From a bacterium (GTDB lineage Bacteria; Vulcanimicrobiota; Vulcanimicrobiia; Vulcanimicrobiales; SCRA01), in the NCBI GenBank assembly GCA_004297985.1, contig SCRA01000005.1:1-60848 (forward strand): a stretch of DNA of 60,848 nt, read 5' to 3'. A program made the position numbers and the translations under genes. Positions 1 to 9,040 of this stretch are shown here, in pieces; the stretch's first letter is position 1, and every line of letters starts with the position of its first letter. A model generated the notes under the pieces. That model worked only from the letters and a program-made list of their open reading frames with translations. It had not been told where the DNA came from and ran no database searches.

Positions 1-230
1 GCTGTATCGCGCGGCTCGATCACCGTTCCGGCGCCGACGAGCACGTTTGCACCGTATCGCTTGGCGAGCACCTCGATGCTCTCGAACGGGCAGGGTGAGT
101 TCAGCGGGATCTCGATGATCCGAATCCCCGCGGCGACGATGGCATCGGCGAGTGCCTCAACTTCGCACGGAGTGACGCCTCGTAAGATCGCAATCAGCGG
201 CGACGCCTCCAGCCAGTCGCGCAGGTTCAT
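1..230 (-). CDS. dgoA: KDPGal aldolase (2-dehydro-3-deoxy-6-phosphogalactonate aldolase), partial
   Basis: Only the first 76 codons lie in the window; the gene runs off the left edge. The reading frame starts at ATG 230-228 and overlaps the stop of the kinase gene as ATGA. The N-terminus contains LIAILRG and IIEIPLNSP, the signature of the class I KDPG/KDPGal aldolase barrel (LIAILRG with the catalytic Glu nearby), and then VGAGTV. The enzyme cleaves 2-dehydro-3-deoxy-6-phosphogalactonate to pyruvate and glyceraldehyde 3-phosphate. Lying immediately after a 2-dehydro-3-deoxygalactonokinase gene, it is more likely DgoA than the gluconate-specific Eda, but the Schiff-base lysine is outside the window. 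Confidence 0.85.
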   Translation of the reverse strand, partial: MNLRDWLEASPLIAILRGVTPCEVEALADAIVAAGIRIIEIPLNSPCPFESIEVLAKRYGANVLVGAGTVIEPRDT

Positions 231-1114
231 ACGTTCTCCTCAGGCAGAAGCGCAAGGACCGACGCCAGCCCTCGCGTGACGGCGGCCTCCGGGTCCGGGA
301 TGATGCACTCGACACCGAACATGCCGAATGCTCGAGCATAGAGGGGTGACAAGCTGGCGGACGCGATCAGCGTGACGCGTCCGCGCGGCGAGGCTTCGCG
401 AATCTCATGGCCGACGAGGATTCCCGAGAGATACGAGGCGGCCGATGCCGTTGGCAGCTCCCCGAACAATGCGCGGGTCCGCACGCCGAAGAGGTCGTGA
501 AGAAGCGAACCGCCCGCCCGCGCGCGATGAACGCCGTCCTCGAATGACGCGTCATCCGTGTCGTCGAGGGCGTCCATGAGGCGTGCAAGGATACTATGCT
601 GGCGCAGTAAGCCGAAGACTTCGCCGGTCATGAACGTTCTGAACGAGACGATGCGCGCTCCCTCGACGACCACGAACTTCGTGTGTGTTCCTGGTAGACA
701 GTACATTCCATCGCCGCATTCGTCGACCGCGCCGAGGATCTGCATCTCCTCGCCGCGCATGACGTCCGGCACGCCGGCTGTATCCCGGTGGGAGAGGCCC
801 GGGCAGATGACGATAGGGCTCGGCTCGTACGACGTTAGCCGATGGGCACCGGCAGCGATCTCCGTGCGCCCCGCGGGGCATGGTACATACGGCACCTCGA
901 CCCACCCGTGGCGGCTGCCGATCATGCCGCTCATCGCGACGGGGCCAGCCTCCGCTGCTAGCCAGTCTGAAATCTGTTCGCCGAGCACCGCCGAGAACTG
1001 CCCTGGCTCGACGCTCGAGATCCCGAGGGGGGCCGAGCGCGTCTCCAGGATGCGGCCATCGCTCGACAAGCGATAGGCGCGAAAGTTGCTCGTGCCCCAG
1101 TCGATGGCAATCAA
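227..1114 (-). CDS. dgoK: 2-dehydro-3-deoxygalactonokinase
   Basis: A 295-residue protein, the usual length for DgoK. It opens with IAIDWGTSNFRAY, the ASKHA-fold phosphate-1 loop that binds ATP in this family, and has the conserved AMSGMIGSRHGW and LPGTHTKF blocks typical of DgoK. It phosphorylates 2-dehydro-3-deoxygalactonate to the substrate of the aldolase encoded next. The start is TTG at 1114-1112, directly abutting the TAA stop of the upstream RraA-like gene, so the two are translationally coupled. It is part of the minus-strand operon that begins at about 6533. Function is well supported by sequence and by the adjacent aldolase. Confidence 0.9.
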   Translation of the reverse strand: MIAIDWGTSNFRAYRLSSDGRILETRSAPLGISSVEPGQFSAVLGEQISDWLAAEAGPVAMSGMIGSRHGWVEVPYVPCPAGRTEIAAGAHRLTSYEPSPIVICPGLSHRDTAGVPDVMRGEEMQILGAVDECGDGMYCLPGTHTKFVVVEGARIVSFRTFMTGEVFGLLRQHSILARLMDALDDTDDASFEDGVHRARAGGSLLHDLFGVRTRALFGELPTASAASYLSGILVGHEIREASPRGRVTLIASASLSPLYARAFGMFGVECIIPDPEAAVTRGLASVLALLPEENV

Positions 1115-1789
1115 TTAGATCCGCCCGAACTTCGCCAGCAGATCCTCCACGGTCTTGCCCTGCGCTACCCATTCTCGCGTCAAGCTCTCCCGCTCCGCCT
1201 GCTCGCGGGCGAGATCGACGACCTCCGCCGCATCGGCAAGCGGAACCACCGTCACGCCGATCTCGTCGGCGACGATGATATCGCCGGGATTCACCAAGAC
1301 GCCGCCGCACGTGATCGGGACGTTGATCGACAGTTCGTCTTTGCGCCCGGAGAACATCGTATGCGTTCCGCGGGCCGTGATGGCGCGCACGAATACCGGG
1401 AACTCGATGGCGCGCAGCTCATCGGTGTCGCGGGCGGCGCCGTCGATGATCATGCCGGCGATACCGCGATTCTTCGCCAAGCCGCCCATCAGCCCGCCGC
1501 ACACGGAGGTCTCGGTCTCGCCACCGGCATCGACGACGATCACGTCACCGCTCTGTCCCAGCTCCAGCGCCTTCAGGGGATCGACGAGGTCGCCCGATGA
1601 GAGCTTGACCGTGAGGGCCGGCCCGACGAGTTTCGTCTTGAAGATCGGCTTGATGCCGCTATGCATGACGTTCATCCGCCGTTGAACGTCCGCGAAGACG
1701 CAAGAGGCGCTGAAACAGCGCGCCACGTCGACGAACCGCTGCACCAGCGCAGCGTCTGGCCTCTCGTACTCGTTGATTGAATATCCCAT
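1115..1789 (-). CDS. RraA-like / HMG-CHA aldolase family protein
   Basis: A 224-residue RraA-family protein. The family fold binds a divalent metal and cleaves 4-hydroxy-4-methyl(carboxy)-2-oxoglutarate-type substrates; other members inhibit RNase E. The visible signature is a Gly-rich stretch (CGGLMGGLAKNRGIAG) followed by DGAARD, matching the family G-x(n)-R-D arrangement with Arg and Asp at the active site. The catabolic setting (galactonate kinase and aldolase downstream, transporter protein upstream) favours an aldolase or decarboxylase role acting on a 2-oxo sugar acid rather than RNase regulation. Start ATG 1789 has an AGAGAGA purine stretch upstream. The exact substrate cannot be read from sequence. 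Confidence 0.8.
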   Translation of the reverse strand: MGYSINEYERPDAALVQRFVDVARCFSASCVFADVQRRMNVMHSGIKPIFKTKLVGPALTVKLSSGDLVDPLKALELGQSGDVIVVDAGGETETSVCGGLMGGLAKNRGIAGMIIDGAARDTDELRAIEFPVFVRAITARGTHTMFSGRKDELSINVPITCGGVLVNPGDIIVADEIGVTVVPLADAAEVVDLAREQAERESLTREWVAQGKTVEDLLAKFGRI

Positions 1790-1916
1790 ATATCTCTCTC
1801 GATGGTGTCGATCGGCATGGCGCAGACGCCGCGTTGCGTGTCCCGCCGGCGCTGCGCCATACCGTATGTGCCTAGCAGCTCAACCTACTCTTGGCTGCAG
1901 CTTGTGGTGACTCGTC

Positions 1917-3188
1917 TCAGGACGGGTAGTTGAGGTGGCATACGCGTCCCGCGTCGCTCGCGGAGAGCGCGACCTTTTCGCCTTCCTGCTCGTCGACGAT
2001 CTCCATGACGTCGAATTTGTCCTGAGGCGTGCCGTTGGGGCGCAGCTTGCCGAACCAGACCGGCCAGATGAGTGAATGGTCGATCTTTCGGTAGGACGGC
2101 GTCCCTTCCCAGAGGGACTGGAAGGTCGAACCTTCGAGGGCGCGCGCGACTTTTTCGGCGTCGGTGCTCTTGGTCTCGTTCATCGCCCAGAGCAGGCGGT
2201 CTGCCGCAACGTAGCCGAAGCAGCTCCGCTCCGTCGCGGGAAAGCCGTAGCGCTTGCGCCACTCGCGCACGAAGTTGCTGGCCTGTGCGTTCTTCTTCGA
2301 GTAGACGAGGTCGCTGTTGTAGTACCACTCGCTGCCGTAGTAGCCGACGCGGTACTCGGGCGGCAAAGCCCAGACCGACTCGAGCTCGGCTGCCCAGCCT
2401 GCGACGGGGAACTTCTTGAGGAGTCCGAACGAGCCGGCCTGCTTCATGAAGTTGACGTAGTCCTGGCTGGAGACGGTGACGATGATGACGTCGGGTTTGG
2501 CCGCCTCGATCTTGGTCAGATAGGGGCTGAAGTCGGTGGTGCCGAGCGGTGCCAGGTCGTTTGCGACGATCGTGCCGCCGACTTTCTCCACGACATCCGC
2601 GTAGCCGGCCGCGATGGAGTGGCCGAAAGCATAGTCGGGCGTGACTTCATACCAGCGCTTCCCGAAGAGCTTGGCGATCGAGAAGCCCGTGGCGTGAGTC
2701 ATCATCCACGTGGTATGGCACGTCATGAACGTGCACCAGCGGCAATCCTTGCCGACAGCGTCGTCCGTATGCCCGCCCGCGTCGACGAACGGTATGTTCA
2801 TCGCCGCGGCCGTTCCGCTGACGGAAAGCGTGACCGCGCTGCTCACGGTGCCGATGAACGCGGCGACGCGTTCTTCGTTGGCGAGCTTGCGCGCCTTTTG
2901 GACGCCGATCCCAGGATTGGTCTGATCGTCTTCGACCAGTTTCTCGATCTTGCGCCCCATCACGCCGCCGCGCTTGTTCCACGCCTCGACAGCCATGTCG
3001 GCACCGCGTACTTGATTGAGGCCGGCAGCGCCGTAGGGGCCGCTCAGGGAGTCGATTTGGCCGATCTTGATCGTCTCGGCGGCCTCGCCGAGCCTGGGGA
3101 TAAAGGCTGGAAAGCCGGCGCCGAGCGCTGCCGCCGCGACGCCCGCACCCTTGACGAACGATTCACGAGATATACCGGAATTACGCAA
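1917..3188 (-). CDS. LIV-type ABC transporter substrate-binding protein
   Basis: A 423-residue exported protein of the branched-chain amino-acid/amide type I periplasmic binding family (Peripla_BP_6). An N-terminal signal region (SFVKGAGVAAAALGAGFPAF) is followed by IKIGQIDSLSGPYGAAG, NKRGGVMGRKIE and DDQTNPGIGVQKARKL, the usual order in LivJ-like proteins. The start is TTG 3188 with AAAGGGG about ten bases upstream. No permease or ATPase genes accompany it here; the complete LIV system at 13.5-18.2 kb has its own binding protein, so this one either shares those components or uses ones outside the window. Its position between E2 and sugar-acid genes suggests uptake of an organic acid rather than leucine. 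Confidence 0.85.
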   Translation of the reverse strand: MRNSGISRESFVKGAGVAAAALGAGFPAFIPRLGEAAETIKIGQIDSLSGPYGAAGLNQVRGADMAVEAWNKRGGVMGRKIEKLVEDDQTNPGIGVQKARKLANEERVAAFIGTVSSAVTLSVSGTAAAMNIPFVDAGGHTDDAVGKDCRWCTFMTCHTTWMMTHATGFSIAKLFGKRWYEVTPDYAFGHSIAAGYADVVEKVGGTIVANDLAPLGTTDFSPYLTKIEAAKPDVIIVTVSSQDYVNFMKQAGSFGLLKKFPVAGWAAELESVWALPPEYRVGYYGSEWYYNSDLVYSKKNAQASNFVREWRKRYGFPATERSCFGYVAADRLLWAMNETKSTDAEKVARALEGSTFQSLWEGTPSYRKIDHSLIWPVWFGKLRPNGTPQDKFDVMEIVDEQEGEKVALSASDAGRVCHLNYPS

Positions 3189-3263
3189 CGAGATATACCC
3201 CTTTCGAAGCCGCGGAGAACGAATTGCGGCCTCTGACGAGTGATGATCACACCACGTATGGCT

Positions 3264-4448
3264 CTAATCGGTACTCCTTTCCTGACGAGAAGCATCTGCG
3301 AGCAGCAGGATAGGGTCGGCTAGGAGCTCCGAGAGCGTGTCTAGGAACTCGGCTAGATGCAAACCGTCGTTCAGGCGGTGATCTGTTGCTACGGAGACTG
3401 AGAGGACTGGCCTGACGGCAGCCGCTCCGTCGACGGGGACGACCGCATCGCCGATGCGTCCGAAGCCTGCGATCCCAACTTCTGGCGAGCGGATGATCGG
3501 TGTCCCGAGCCACGTTCCATAGCTGCCGAAGTTGGTGATCGTGAAGGTGCCTCCGGCGAGGTCGTCGGCCGAAAGCGTCCTGTTGCGGGCGCGCTCGGAG
3601 AGAGCCCGTATGGCGTCCGCCGTCTCGAACAACGAGAGCCGCCCGGCATCACGAAGGACGGGGACGATCAACCCCTCCTCCGTCGCGGTGGCGATGCCGA
3701 TGTCGTAGGTTCGTCGATAGATGACCTCGGAGCGCTCGATGTCGAGGCATGCGTTGAATCGAGCGTGCTGTTCGAGTGACCGCACAACTGCTCGGACGAA
3801 AAACGGCAGGAACGTCAAGTGAGTTCCGCCGCGTGTGGCGCGCGGGCGCAGCGCGTCACGCGCCCGAACGAGCTCCGCGGCATCGATCTGCCGGAACTCG
3901 ACGATGTGCGGGATCGCCTGCCACGACGCCGTCGTAGACTGTGCGATGGCACGCCGCACGCTATGCAGCGGCATGCGCTCTTCGTCGGGCGCGTGCGGTG
4001 CACGCTGCAGATCCGCCGCGCGGCGCACGTCGATATCGAGGATGCGGCCATCGGGGCCGCTGCCGGTGATCGTGGAGAGGTCGATCCCGAGCTGTTGTGC
4101 CAAGCGGCGCGTGACGGGCGCCGCCTGGGGGCGCCGCGGCGGCTCCGCCTCGCTGTGCGCGGGTGCCGCACCGCCTTGCAGCGCCGCGGCAGCCTCTGCG
4201 GAGACCTCGAGATGCGCCAGGGCGGAGCCAACGGGGACAGAGGTACCGGGTTCGACGAGTTGCTTGCGCAGGACGCCGGCGGCCGGCGCGGGCAGCTCCA
4301 CCGTGGCCTTATCGGTCGAGATCAGTACGATGGCCTGGTCTTCCGCGACGGCCTCATCCTCGTGTGCCAGCCACTCGATGATCTCCGCCTCCGCGATGCC
4401 TTCGCCGACGTCCGGCAGGGTGATATCGAGAATCGTCGTCGCGTTCAT
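3264..4448 (-). CDS. 2-oxoacid dehydrogenase E2 (dihydrolipoamide acyltransferase)
   Basis: A 394-residue E2 core protein. Residues about 3-78 form one lipoyl domain, with the lipoylated lysine in STDKATVELP. A peripheral-subunit-binding domain follows (RRLAQQLGIDLSTITGSGPDGRI), then the catalytic acetyltransferase domain ending with the active-site motif DHRLNDG (His and Asp kept). The start is ATG 4448, overlapping the E1beta stop as ATGA; a longer reading frame upstream only overlaps E1beta. With one lipoyl domain and separate E1alpha/E1beta genes, the complex is of the pyruvate/branched-chain type. No E3 (dihydrolipoamide dehydrogenase) is in this operon. Confidence 0.9.
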   Translation of the reverse strand: MNATTILDITLPDVGEGIAEAEIIEWLAHEDEAVAEDQAIVLISTDKATVELPAPAAGVLRKQLVEPGTSVPVGSALAHLEVSAEAAAALQGGAAPAHSEAEPPRRPQAAPVTRRLAQQLGIDLSTITGSGPDGRILDIDVRRAADLQRAPHAPDEERMPLHSVRRAIAQSTTASWQAIPHIVEFRQIDAAELVRARDALRPRATRGGTHLTFLPFFVRAVVRSLEQHARFNACLDIERSEVIYRRTYDIGIATATEEGLIVPVLRDAGRLSLFETADAIRALSERARNRTLSADDLAGGTFTITNFGSYGTWLGTPIIRSPEVGIAGFGRIGDAVVPVDGAAAVRPVLSVSVATDHRLNDGLHLAEFLDTLSELLADPILLLADASRQERSTD

Positions 4449-5425
4449 GAGGCCGCCAGGGTCCGGCGGGCGGCCGCCACGACTTGGCTCACGTCTGGTA
4501 AGTAGATCTGCTCCGCGCCGGCGAGGGGAAACGGCGCATCTGGCCCGGTGACGCGCTCGACCGGAGCCTGCAAGGCGTAGAACGCCTCGCACGAGATCGT
4601 CGCTGCTACTTCGGCGCCGAAGCCTGCCGTCAACGGAGCCTCATGGATCACGACGCATCGTCCGGTGCGCTCCGCCGCGGCGATCAAGCCGTCGACGTCG
4701 AGGGGCGCGATGGAACGAAGGTCCACGACGTGGGCGCGAACACCCTCCGACAGGAGGGCATCTGCCGCGCGCGAGGCGAGGTCGACGGCCGCGCTCCAGG
4801 CGATCAGCGTGACGTCGGTACCTTCGCGAACGATGCGAACTTTGTCGATATCGAGCGTGTAGGACTCGCTCGGCACGTCCTCCTTCATCAAGCGGTAGCC
4901 GCGGAGCGGTTCGCAGAACAGGACCGGATCGGGGTCGCGCATCGCGGTGAGGAGCATGCCCTTCGCCTCACGTGGACTCGACGGCGCGACGACCTTCAGG
5001 CCCGGAACATGCGCGTACTGGGACTCGATCGCATCGGCGTGGAGCTCAGGAGTCTTGACGCCGCCACCGAATGGCGCGCGGATGACCACACTCGCGGGAA
5101 ACCGGCCCTGCGAGCGATACCGCATGCGCGCAACCTGAGACACGATCTGATGGAACGCCTGATGGGTGAACCCGAGGAATTGGATCTCGGCGACGGGACG
5201 CAATCCGGAGATTGCCAGGCCTAAGGCGGAGCCGATGATGGCGCCTTCGGCCAGCGGCATATCGAAGACTCGCCGCTCTCCGAACTCGGCGTGCAGACCG
5301 TCGGTCGCGCGAAAGACGCCGCCGAACCGTCCGATATCCTGCCCCACGAGCACAACGCGCTCGTCAGCCGTCATCTCGCCGCGAAGCGCATCGCGAATGG
5401 CTTCGATCATCGTCATCTCCGGCAT
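4445..5425 (-). CDS. 2-oxoacid dehydrogenase E1 component, beta subunit
   Basis: A 326-residue transketolase-like beta subunit, the normal length. It has the pyrimidine-binding half (MTMIEAIRDAL, VGQDIGRFGGVFRATDGL, FDMPLAEGAIIGSALGLA with the conserved Glu) and the C-terminal transketolase domain (DLRSIAPLDVD, VIHEAPLTAGFGAE). Together with the alpha subunit just upstream (4 bp gap) it forms the ThDP-dependent E1 that decarboxylates a 2-oxoacid and transfers the acyl group to the lipoyl arm of E2. The most obvious substrate is pyruvate produced by the KDPGal aldolase of the same operon, but branched-chain 2-oxoacids or acetoin cannot be excluded. Confidence 0.9.
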   Translation of the reverse strand: MPEMTMIEAIRDALRGEMTADERVVLVGQDIGRFGGVFRATDGLHAEFGERRVFDMPLAEGAIIGSALGLAISGLRPVAEIQFLGFTHQAFHQIVSQVARMRYRSQGRFPASVVIRAPFGGGVKTPELHADAIESQYAHVPGLKVVAPSSPREAKGMLLTAMRDPDPVLFCEPLRGYRLMKEDVPSESYTLDIDKVRIVREGTDVTLIAWSAAVDLASRAADALLSEGVRAHVVDLRSIAPLDVDGLIAAAERTGRCVVIHEAPLTAGFGAEVAATISCEAFYALQAPVERVTGPDAPFPLAGAEQIYLPDVSQVVAAARRTLAAS

Positions 5426-5429
5426 GCGC

Positions 5430-6533
5430 CTACCGTCCCTCTGCGGCCGCGGGAGTCGTGGAAAGCTGCCGGAGCTGCCGCACCTGCCTAGGCGTCAACT
5501 CCGCATACGTATGCGTGAAGAGATCCGCGGCCGCCGGCGGCGGCACGCTGCGCGCTGCTGCGAGAGCGCCATCGATCGTGGCGGCTATGCCGTGCCGTAC
5601 CTGCACCTCGATCTCGTCGCTCCATTGTCCTCGCGCGGCGAGGTAGCGCTGTACCCTGGTTACGGGATCCCGCTCGATCCAGCCTGATAGAGTATCACCG
5701 TGTCCGTACCGCGTGGGGTCATCTGCCGTATTGTGGGCGCCGAAGCGATAGGTTTGGGACTCGATCAAGGTCGGTCCGCGGCCTGCACGTGCACGTTCGA
5801 CCGCTTGCGAAGTCGCCGCGTAGACAGCGAAGAGATCGTTTCCATCGACCACCACGCCGTCGAAACCATACCCGGGGGCGCGTTCCGCCAACGTTCGGGC
5901 CGAACTCTGACGCGAACGCGGAGTCGAGATCGCCCAGCCGTTGTTCTGCAGAAAGAAGATGACCGGCGCTCTCACGACGCCCGCAAGGTTGCAGGCCTCG
6001 TGGAAGTCGCCCTCGGAGGATGCACCGTCGCCGAAGTACGCCAACACGACGGCGTCCGAGCCTTGCAGGGCAAGGCCCCATGCCAAGCCCACGGCGTGAG
6101 GGAGCTGCGCCGCGATGGAGATCTGGATCGGCAGCAGCCGTACTCCCTCGGGGATGCGCCCTCCGGCGGGGTGACCCTGGTAGTACAAGATAAAGTGCTC
6201 GAGCGGAAGCCCCTGACGGAGAAGCGCGGGAAGCTCACGATATTGCGGCACGACCCAATCGCGTGAGGGATCCAACGCGACCGCCGATCCGACGACCGAA
6301 GCCTCCTGCCCCTTGACGGTGGAGAACGTCCCGAAGCGTCCCTGCCGCTGCAGGCTGACGCCCTTGTCGTCGACGGCGCGTGAGAGCATCATCAGTCTCA
6401 GCGCATCCTGCAGCCGAACGTCGTCTAGGGGCGCCTCGGCACCGCCGACCAACGTGCCGTCCGGCCGCAAGAGCTGAAGCGGTGTGATCCGTTGAGCCAG
6501 TGACGGGAATTGCGGCGTGAGCGAAACGGACAC
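5430..6533 (-). CDS. 2-oxoacid dehydrogenase E1 component, alpha subunit
   Basis: E1alpha subunit carrying the ThDP/Mg-binding motif GDGASSEGDFHEA, ending in the NN of FFLQNNGWAIST. Other family blocks are RFGTFSTVKGQEASVVGS and YRFGAHNTADDPTRY (phosphorylation-loop region). The frame is open to a TTG at 6626, but a strong Shine-Dalgarno (TTGGAGG, 6542-6548) lies eight bases before GTG 6533, giving 367 residues, the usual family length; I choose that start. It is the first gene of the minus-strand catabolic operon and is transcribed divergently from the LacI-family regulator gene at 6825. Confidence 0.87.
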   Translation of the reverse strand: MSVSLTPQFPSLAQRITPLQLLRPDGTLVGGAEAPLDDVRLQDALRLMMLSRAVDDKGVSLQRQGRFGTFSTVKGQEASVVGSAVALDPSRDWVVPQYRELPALLRQGLPLEHFILYYQGHPAGGRIPEGVRLLPIQISIAAQLPHAVGLAWGLALQGSDAVVLAYFGDGASSEGDFHEACNLAGVVRAPVIFFLQNNGWAISTPRSRQSSARTLAERAPGYGFDGVVVDGNDLFAVYAATSQAVERARAGRGPTLIESQTYRFGAHNTADDPTRYGHGDTLSGWIERDPVTRVQRYLAARGQWSDEIEVQVRHGIAATIDGALAAARSVPPPAAADLFTHTYAELTPRQVRQLRQLSTTPAAAEGR

Positions 6534-6751
6534 GACATCAACCTCCAAGTGACCGAGAAGGCTGGGGTTATCGAGACGTGGCGGAATCTGTTCGCCATTG
6601 TGCCCCCGCGTCGATGCGACTGTCAAGCAATCGATGCGCGTTTTGCCGGCGGCATGAGTTTGCGAACGATATTAAGTTGATTTAAGTAACGCACTCACCA
6701 GCCGCACCTGCACCCGTGGCGATTTGCGAAAAAGCCTAGGCCCCTGCTTGC

Positions 6752-6805
6752 GGAATCGAAACAAAGTCACTAGAATCGTTTCAGCGGCTTATTTAAACGT
6801 TTCAA
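6752..6805. promoter_or_regulatory. Divergent regulatory region with LacI-type palindromes
   Basis: The 291 bp between E1alpha (start 6533) and the LacI-family gene (start 6825) contain no gene. They hold a perfect palindrome AAACGTTT at 6795-6802, extended by TTT and CAA on its sides, and two related half-matching elements, GAATCGAAAC (6753-6762) and GAATCGTTTC (6773-6782). An A/T-flanked palindrome centred on CG is the standard operator shape for LacI/PurR-type dimers. The simplest reading is that the adjacent regulator controls the catabolic operon and itself. Promoter boxes could not be assigned with confidence. Confidence 0.6.
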
Positions 6806-6824
6806 TTTCGAGGCGCCTTGAGCT

Positions 6825-7913
6825 ATGGCACAGCGTGACGGTCAACAATGCGCGCGGCCAACGTTGTTCGATGTAGCAAAGTGTGCTGGCGTGTCCATCG
6901 CCACGGTTTCGTATGCCCTCAACGGACGCCCCGGAGTGGGTGAGGAGACACGGCGCCGCGTGTTGGATCTGGCGAAGGAGATGGGTTTTCGCCCGAACCG
7001 GTTAGCGCGTGGACTGCGCTTAGGGCGTGCGCACGTGCTGGGTCTGCTGATCGCCGATATCGCCAATCCGACGTATACGGAGATCGCGGCTGCCGTCGTG
7101 AACGAGGCTGCTGTGGCGGGCTATCAGGTGTTCCTCAGTCACGCGGGCGTGCATGGCGAGCTCCAGCGCCAGCAGGTCGAGACGCTGCTGGATCAGCGTT
7201 GCGCGGGCCTCATCTTCACTTCGGTCGTGGAAGAGGACCGCGCGCTGCTCGAGCAGATCCACGCTGCGGGCGTGCCAATCGTTCAAGTGATCCGAAGGAT
7301 TTGCCGGATCCATGCCGATTTCGTCGGAACCGACGAGGAGGCTGCCGGATACGCTGCAGCTACGCATCTCCTCGAGCTTGGCCATCGTTGTCTCGCGATG
7401 GCAGCCGGACCCAGAACGTCCTCAGCGAGCCGTCTGCGCGCACAGGGGGTACGGCGAGCACTCGCCGGCGCCGGGGTGGAGATGCCGGCACGTTGGTCGG
7501 TCGAGGGAGATCTGACCGTGTGCGCAGGCTATGCGTTGGCGAGGCGGGTGCTTGCGCGCGCGCCGCTGCCGACTGCCATGATCTGTGGCAACGATGTCAT
7601 GGCCCTTGGCGCGATGGATGCGATGGTCGACGCGGGGCTGCGCATTCCCGAAGATATCGCGGTCGTAGGTTACGATGACATGGCGTTCGCGTCGTCCCGC
7701 CTCATTCAACTGACGACGGTCCATTCGCCGCACGCCGAGATGGGCAAACACGCCGTACGCAGGTTGATGGAGCGTATCGAAGATCCCGAGCTTCCTGTAC
7801 AGGAGATACTCGTGAAAGAGCATCTCGCGGTCCGCAGAACCAGCGGCAATGCCCTCTGTGGGGCGTCGATATCCCCCTACCCTGCGGAGCCGGAAGAGAT
7901 CCGTTCGCGATAG
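6825..7913 (+). CDS. LacI-family transcriptional regulator
   Basis: A 362-residue LacI/GalR-type repressor. Residues about 13-60 are the HTH plus hinge helix (TLFDVAKCAGVSIATVSYALNG and NRLARGLR). The rest is the type I periplasmic-binding-like sensor domain, with LGLLIADIANPTYTEI and the GYDDMAFASS block before LTTVHSP. It diverges from the 2-oxoacid dehydrogenase/galactonate operon, with palindromes between, so it probably senses a sugar-acid catabolite and represses that operon. The C-terminal tail runs past the usual end and overlaps the convergent FAD-reductase gene by 37 bp. Confidence 0.88.
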   Translation: MAQRDGQQCARPTLFDVAKCAGVSIATVSYALNGRPGVGEETRRRVLDLAKEMGFRPNRLARGLRLGRAHVLGLLIADIANPTYTEIAAAVVNEAAVAGYQVFLSHAGVHGELQRQQVETLLDQRCAGLIFTSVVEEDRALLEQIHAAGVPIVQVIRRICRIHADFVGTDEEAAGYAAATHLLELGHRCLAMAAGPRTSSASRLRAQGVRRALAGAGVEMPARWSVEGDLTVCAGYALARRVLARAPLPTAMICGNDVMALGAMDAMVDAGLRIPEDIAVVGYDDMAFASSRLIQLTTVHSPHAEMGKHAVRRLMERIEDPELPVQEILVKEHLAVRRTSGNALCGASISPYPAEPEEIRSR

Positions 7914-9040
7914 GCGTCACGCTCCTCCCCAGAGCGCATCGCCAGCAAGGCACCGGCCAGCCGTGCGCCGTCGCGATACTCCACGACGAACGAGCCGCTC
8001 TCGATGGAGCCGGCGCTCACGCGCGCATCCGCGGCGACATCGCCTACGAACTCGAAGCCCAGCTCGAAGACATCGCTCCAGAAGAAGGGGAGGTAGCGAT
8101 AGGGCTGATCGGCGCCGGCCATGTTCGCGCCGGCGGCGCTGCCGGAGGAGTAGGCGTGGTCGAAGTGCTCCACACGGGTGAGCGCGCCGCGATGCGAAGG
8201 GAAGCGTGCTACGTCGCCCGCGGCGTAGACGTCGGGTGCCGAGCTGCGCAGCCGGTCGTCGACCACGATGCCGTTCTCGACGCGCAAGCCGGCCGCGTCG
8301 GCAAGGCTCGTCTCGGGTGTCACGCCGATGCCGATGACCACCGCGTCAGCCTCCAGCCGCGTGCCGTCGTCGAGCGTCACGCCGCCGACGCGCCCCTCGC
8401 CGTCGATGGAGCGCAACGTCGTCTTGAAGCGCGTCTGCACGCCGTGCCGGTCGAAGAGCTGTTTGGCGAATGCCGAGACGTCTGGACCGAACTGACGGTA
8501 GAGCTGCTCGTCGACGGTGACCACCGTGACGTCCGCACCGCCCGAGCGCAACGAGGCGGCGACTTCCATGCCGATGAAGCCGCTGCCGACGACGACGATG
8601 CGCTTGGCGGACGCGCGCACCGCTCGCAGGCACTCGCCGTCGAGATAGCTGCGCAGCGTGAAGACGCCCTCGAGATCGGCCCCTGCCACCGCCAGGCGGC
8701 GCGGCACCGCCCCCGTTGCCAGCAGCAGCTTGCGATAGCCGATGCGGCCGTCGCCGGCAACCACGGCGTGCTCCGCCGGCTGGATTCCCGCGATCTCGGT
8801 GCCGACATGAACGGCGGCGTTGCGCTCGATGTACCACGTCGCAGGCTGCATCAGCACGCTTTCGATTCCTGCGCGTGCCTGCAGGAACTCCTTGGAGAGT
8901 GGCGGCCGCTGGTACGGCGGTGCCCATTCGCGCGTGAAGACGGCGATCGATCCTCGCTCGTCGTGCTGGCGGATTCCCTCCACGGCGGTCGCGGCCGCGG
9001 CTCCACCGCCCACGATGACGTAATCGAACTGCTGTGACAT
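7877..9040 (-). CDS. FAD/NAD(P)-dependent oxidoreductase, ferredoxin-reductase/AIF type
   Basis: A 387-residue flavoprotein. An N-terminal FAD Rossmann motif (YVIVGGGAAAATAVEGI) is followed by PPLSKEFL, LLLATGAVPRRL, the NAD(P) Rossmann motif VVVGSGFIGMEVAASL, the second FAD motif VYAAGDVARF, and a reductase C-terminal domain (PFFWSDVFELGFEFVG). The order matches the class I ferredoxin/rubredoxin reductases that feed monooxygenases, and AIF-like reductases. The start ATG 9040 has a GGAGAG ribosome site; an upstream extension lacks family similarity. No P450 or oxygenase gene lies beside it, so the electron acceptor is unknown. Confidence 0.85.
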   Translation of the reverse strand: MSQQFDYVIVGGGAAAATAVEGIRQHDERGSIAVFTREWAPPYQRPPLSKEFLQARAGIESVLMQPATWYIERNAAVHVGTEIAGIQPAEHAVVAGDGRIGYRKLLLATGAVPRRLAVAGADLEGVFTLRSYLDGECLRAVRASAKRIVVVGSGFIGMEVAASLRSGGADVTVVTVDEQLYRQFGPDVSAFAKQLFDRHGVQTRFKTTLRSIDGEGRVGGVTLDDGTRLEADAVVIGIGVTPETSLADAAGLRVENGIVVDDRLRSSAPDVYAAGDVARFPSHRGALTRVEHFDHAYSSGSAAGANMAGADQPYRYLPFFWSDVFELGFEFVGDVAADARVSAGSIESGSFVVEYRDGARLAGALLAMRSGEERDAYRERISSGSAG

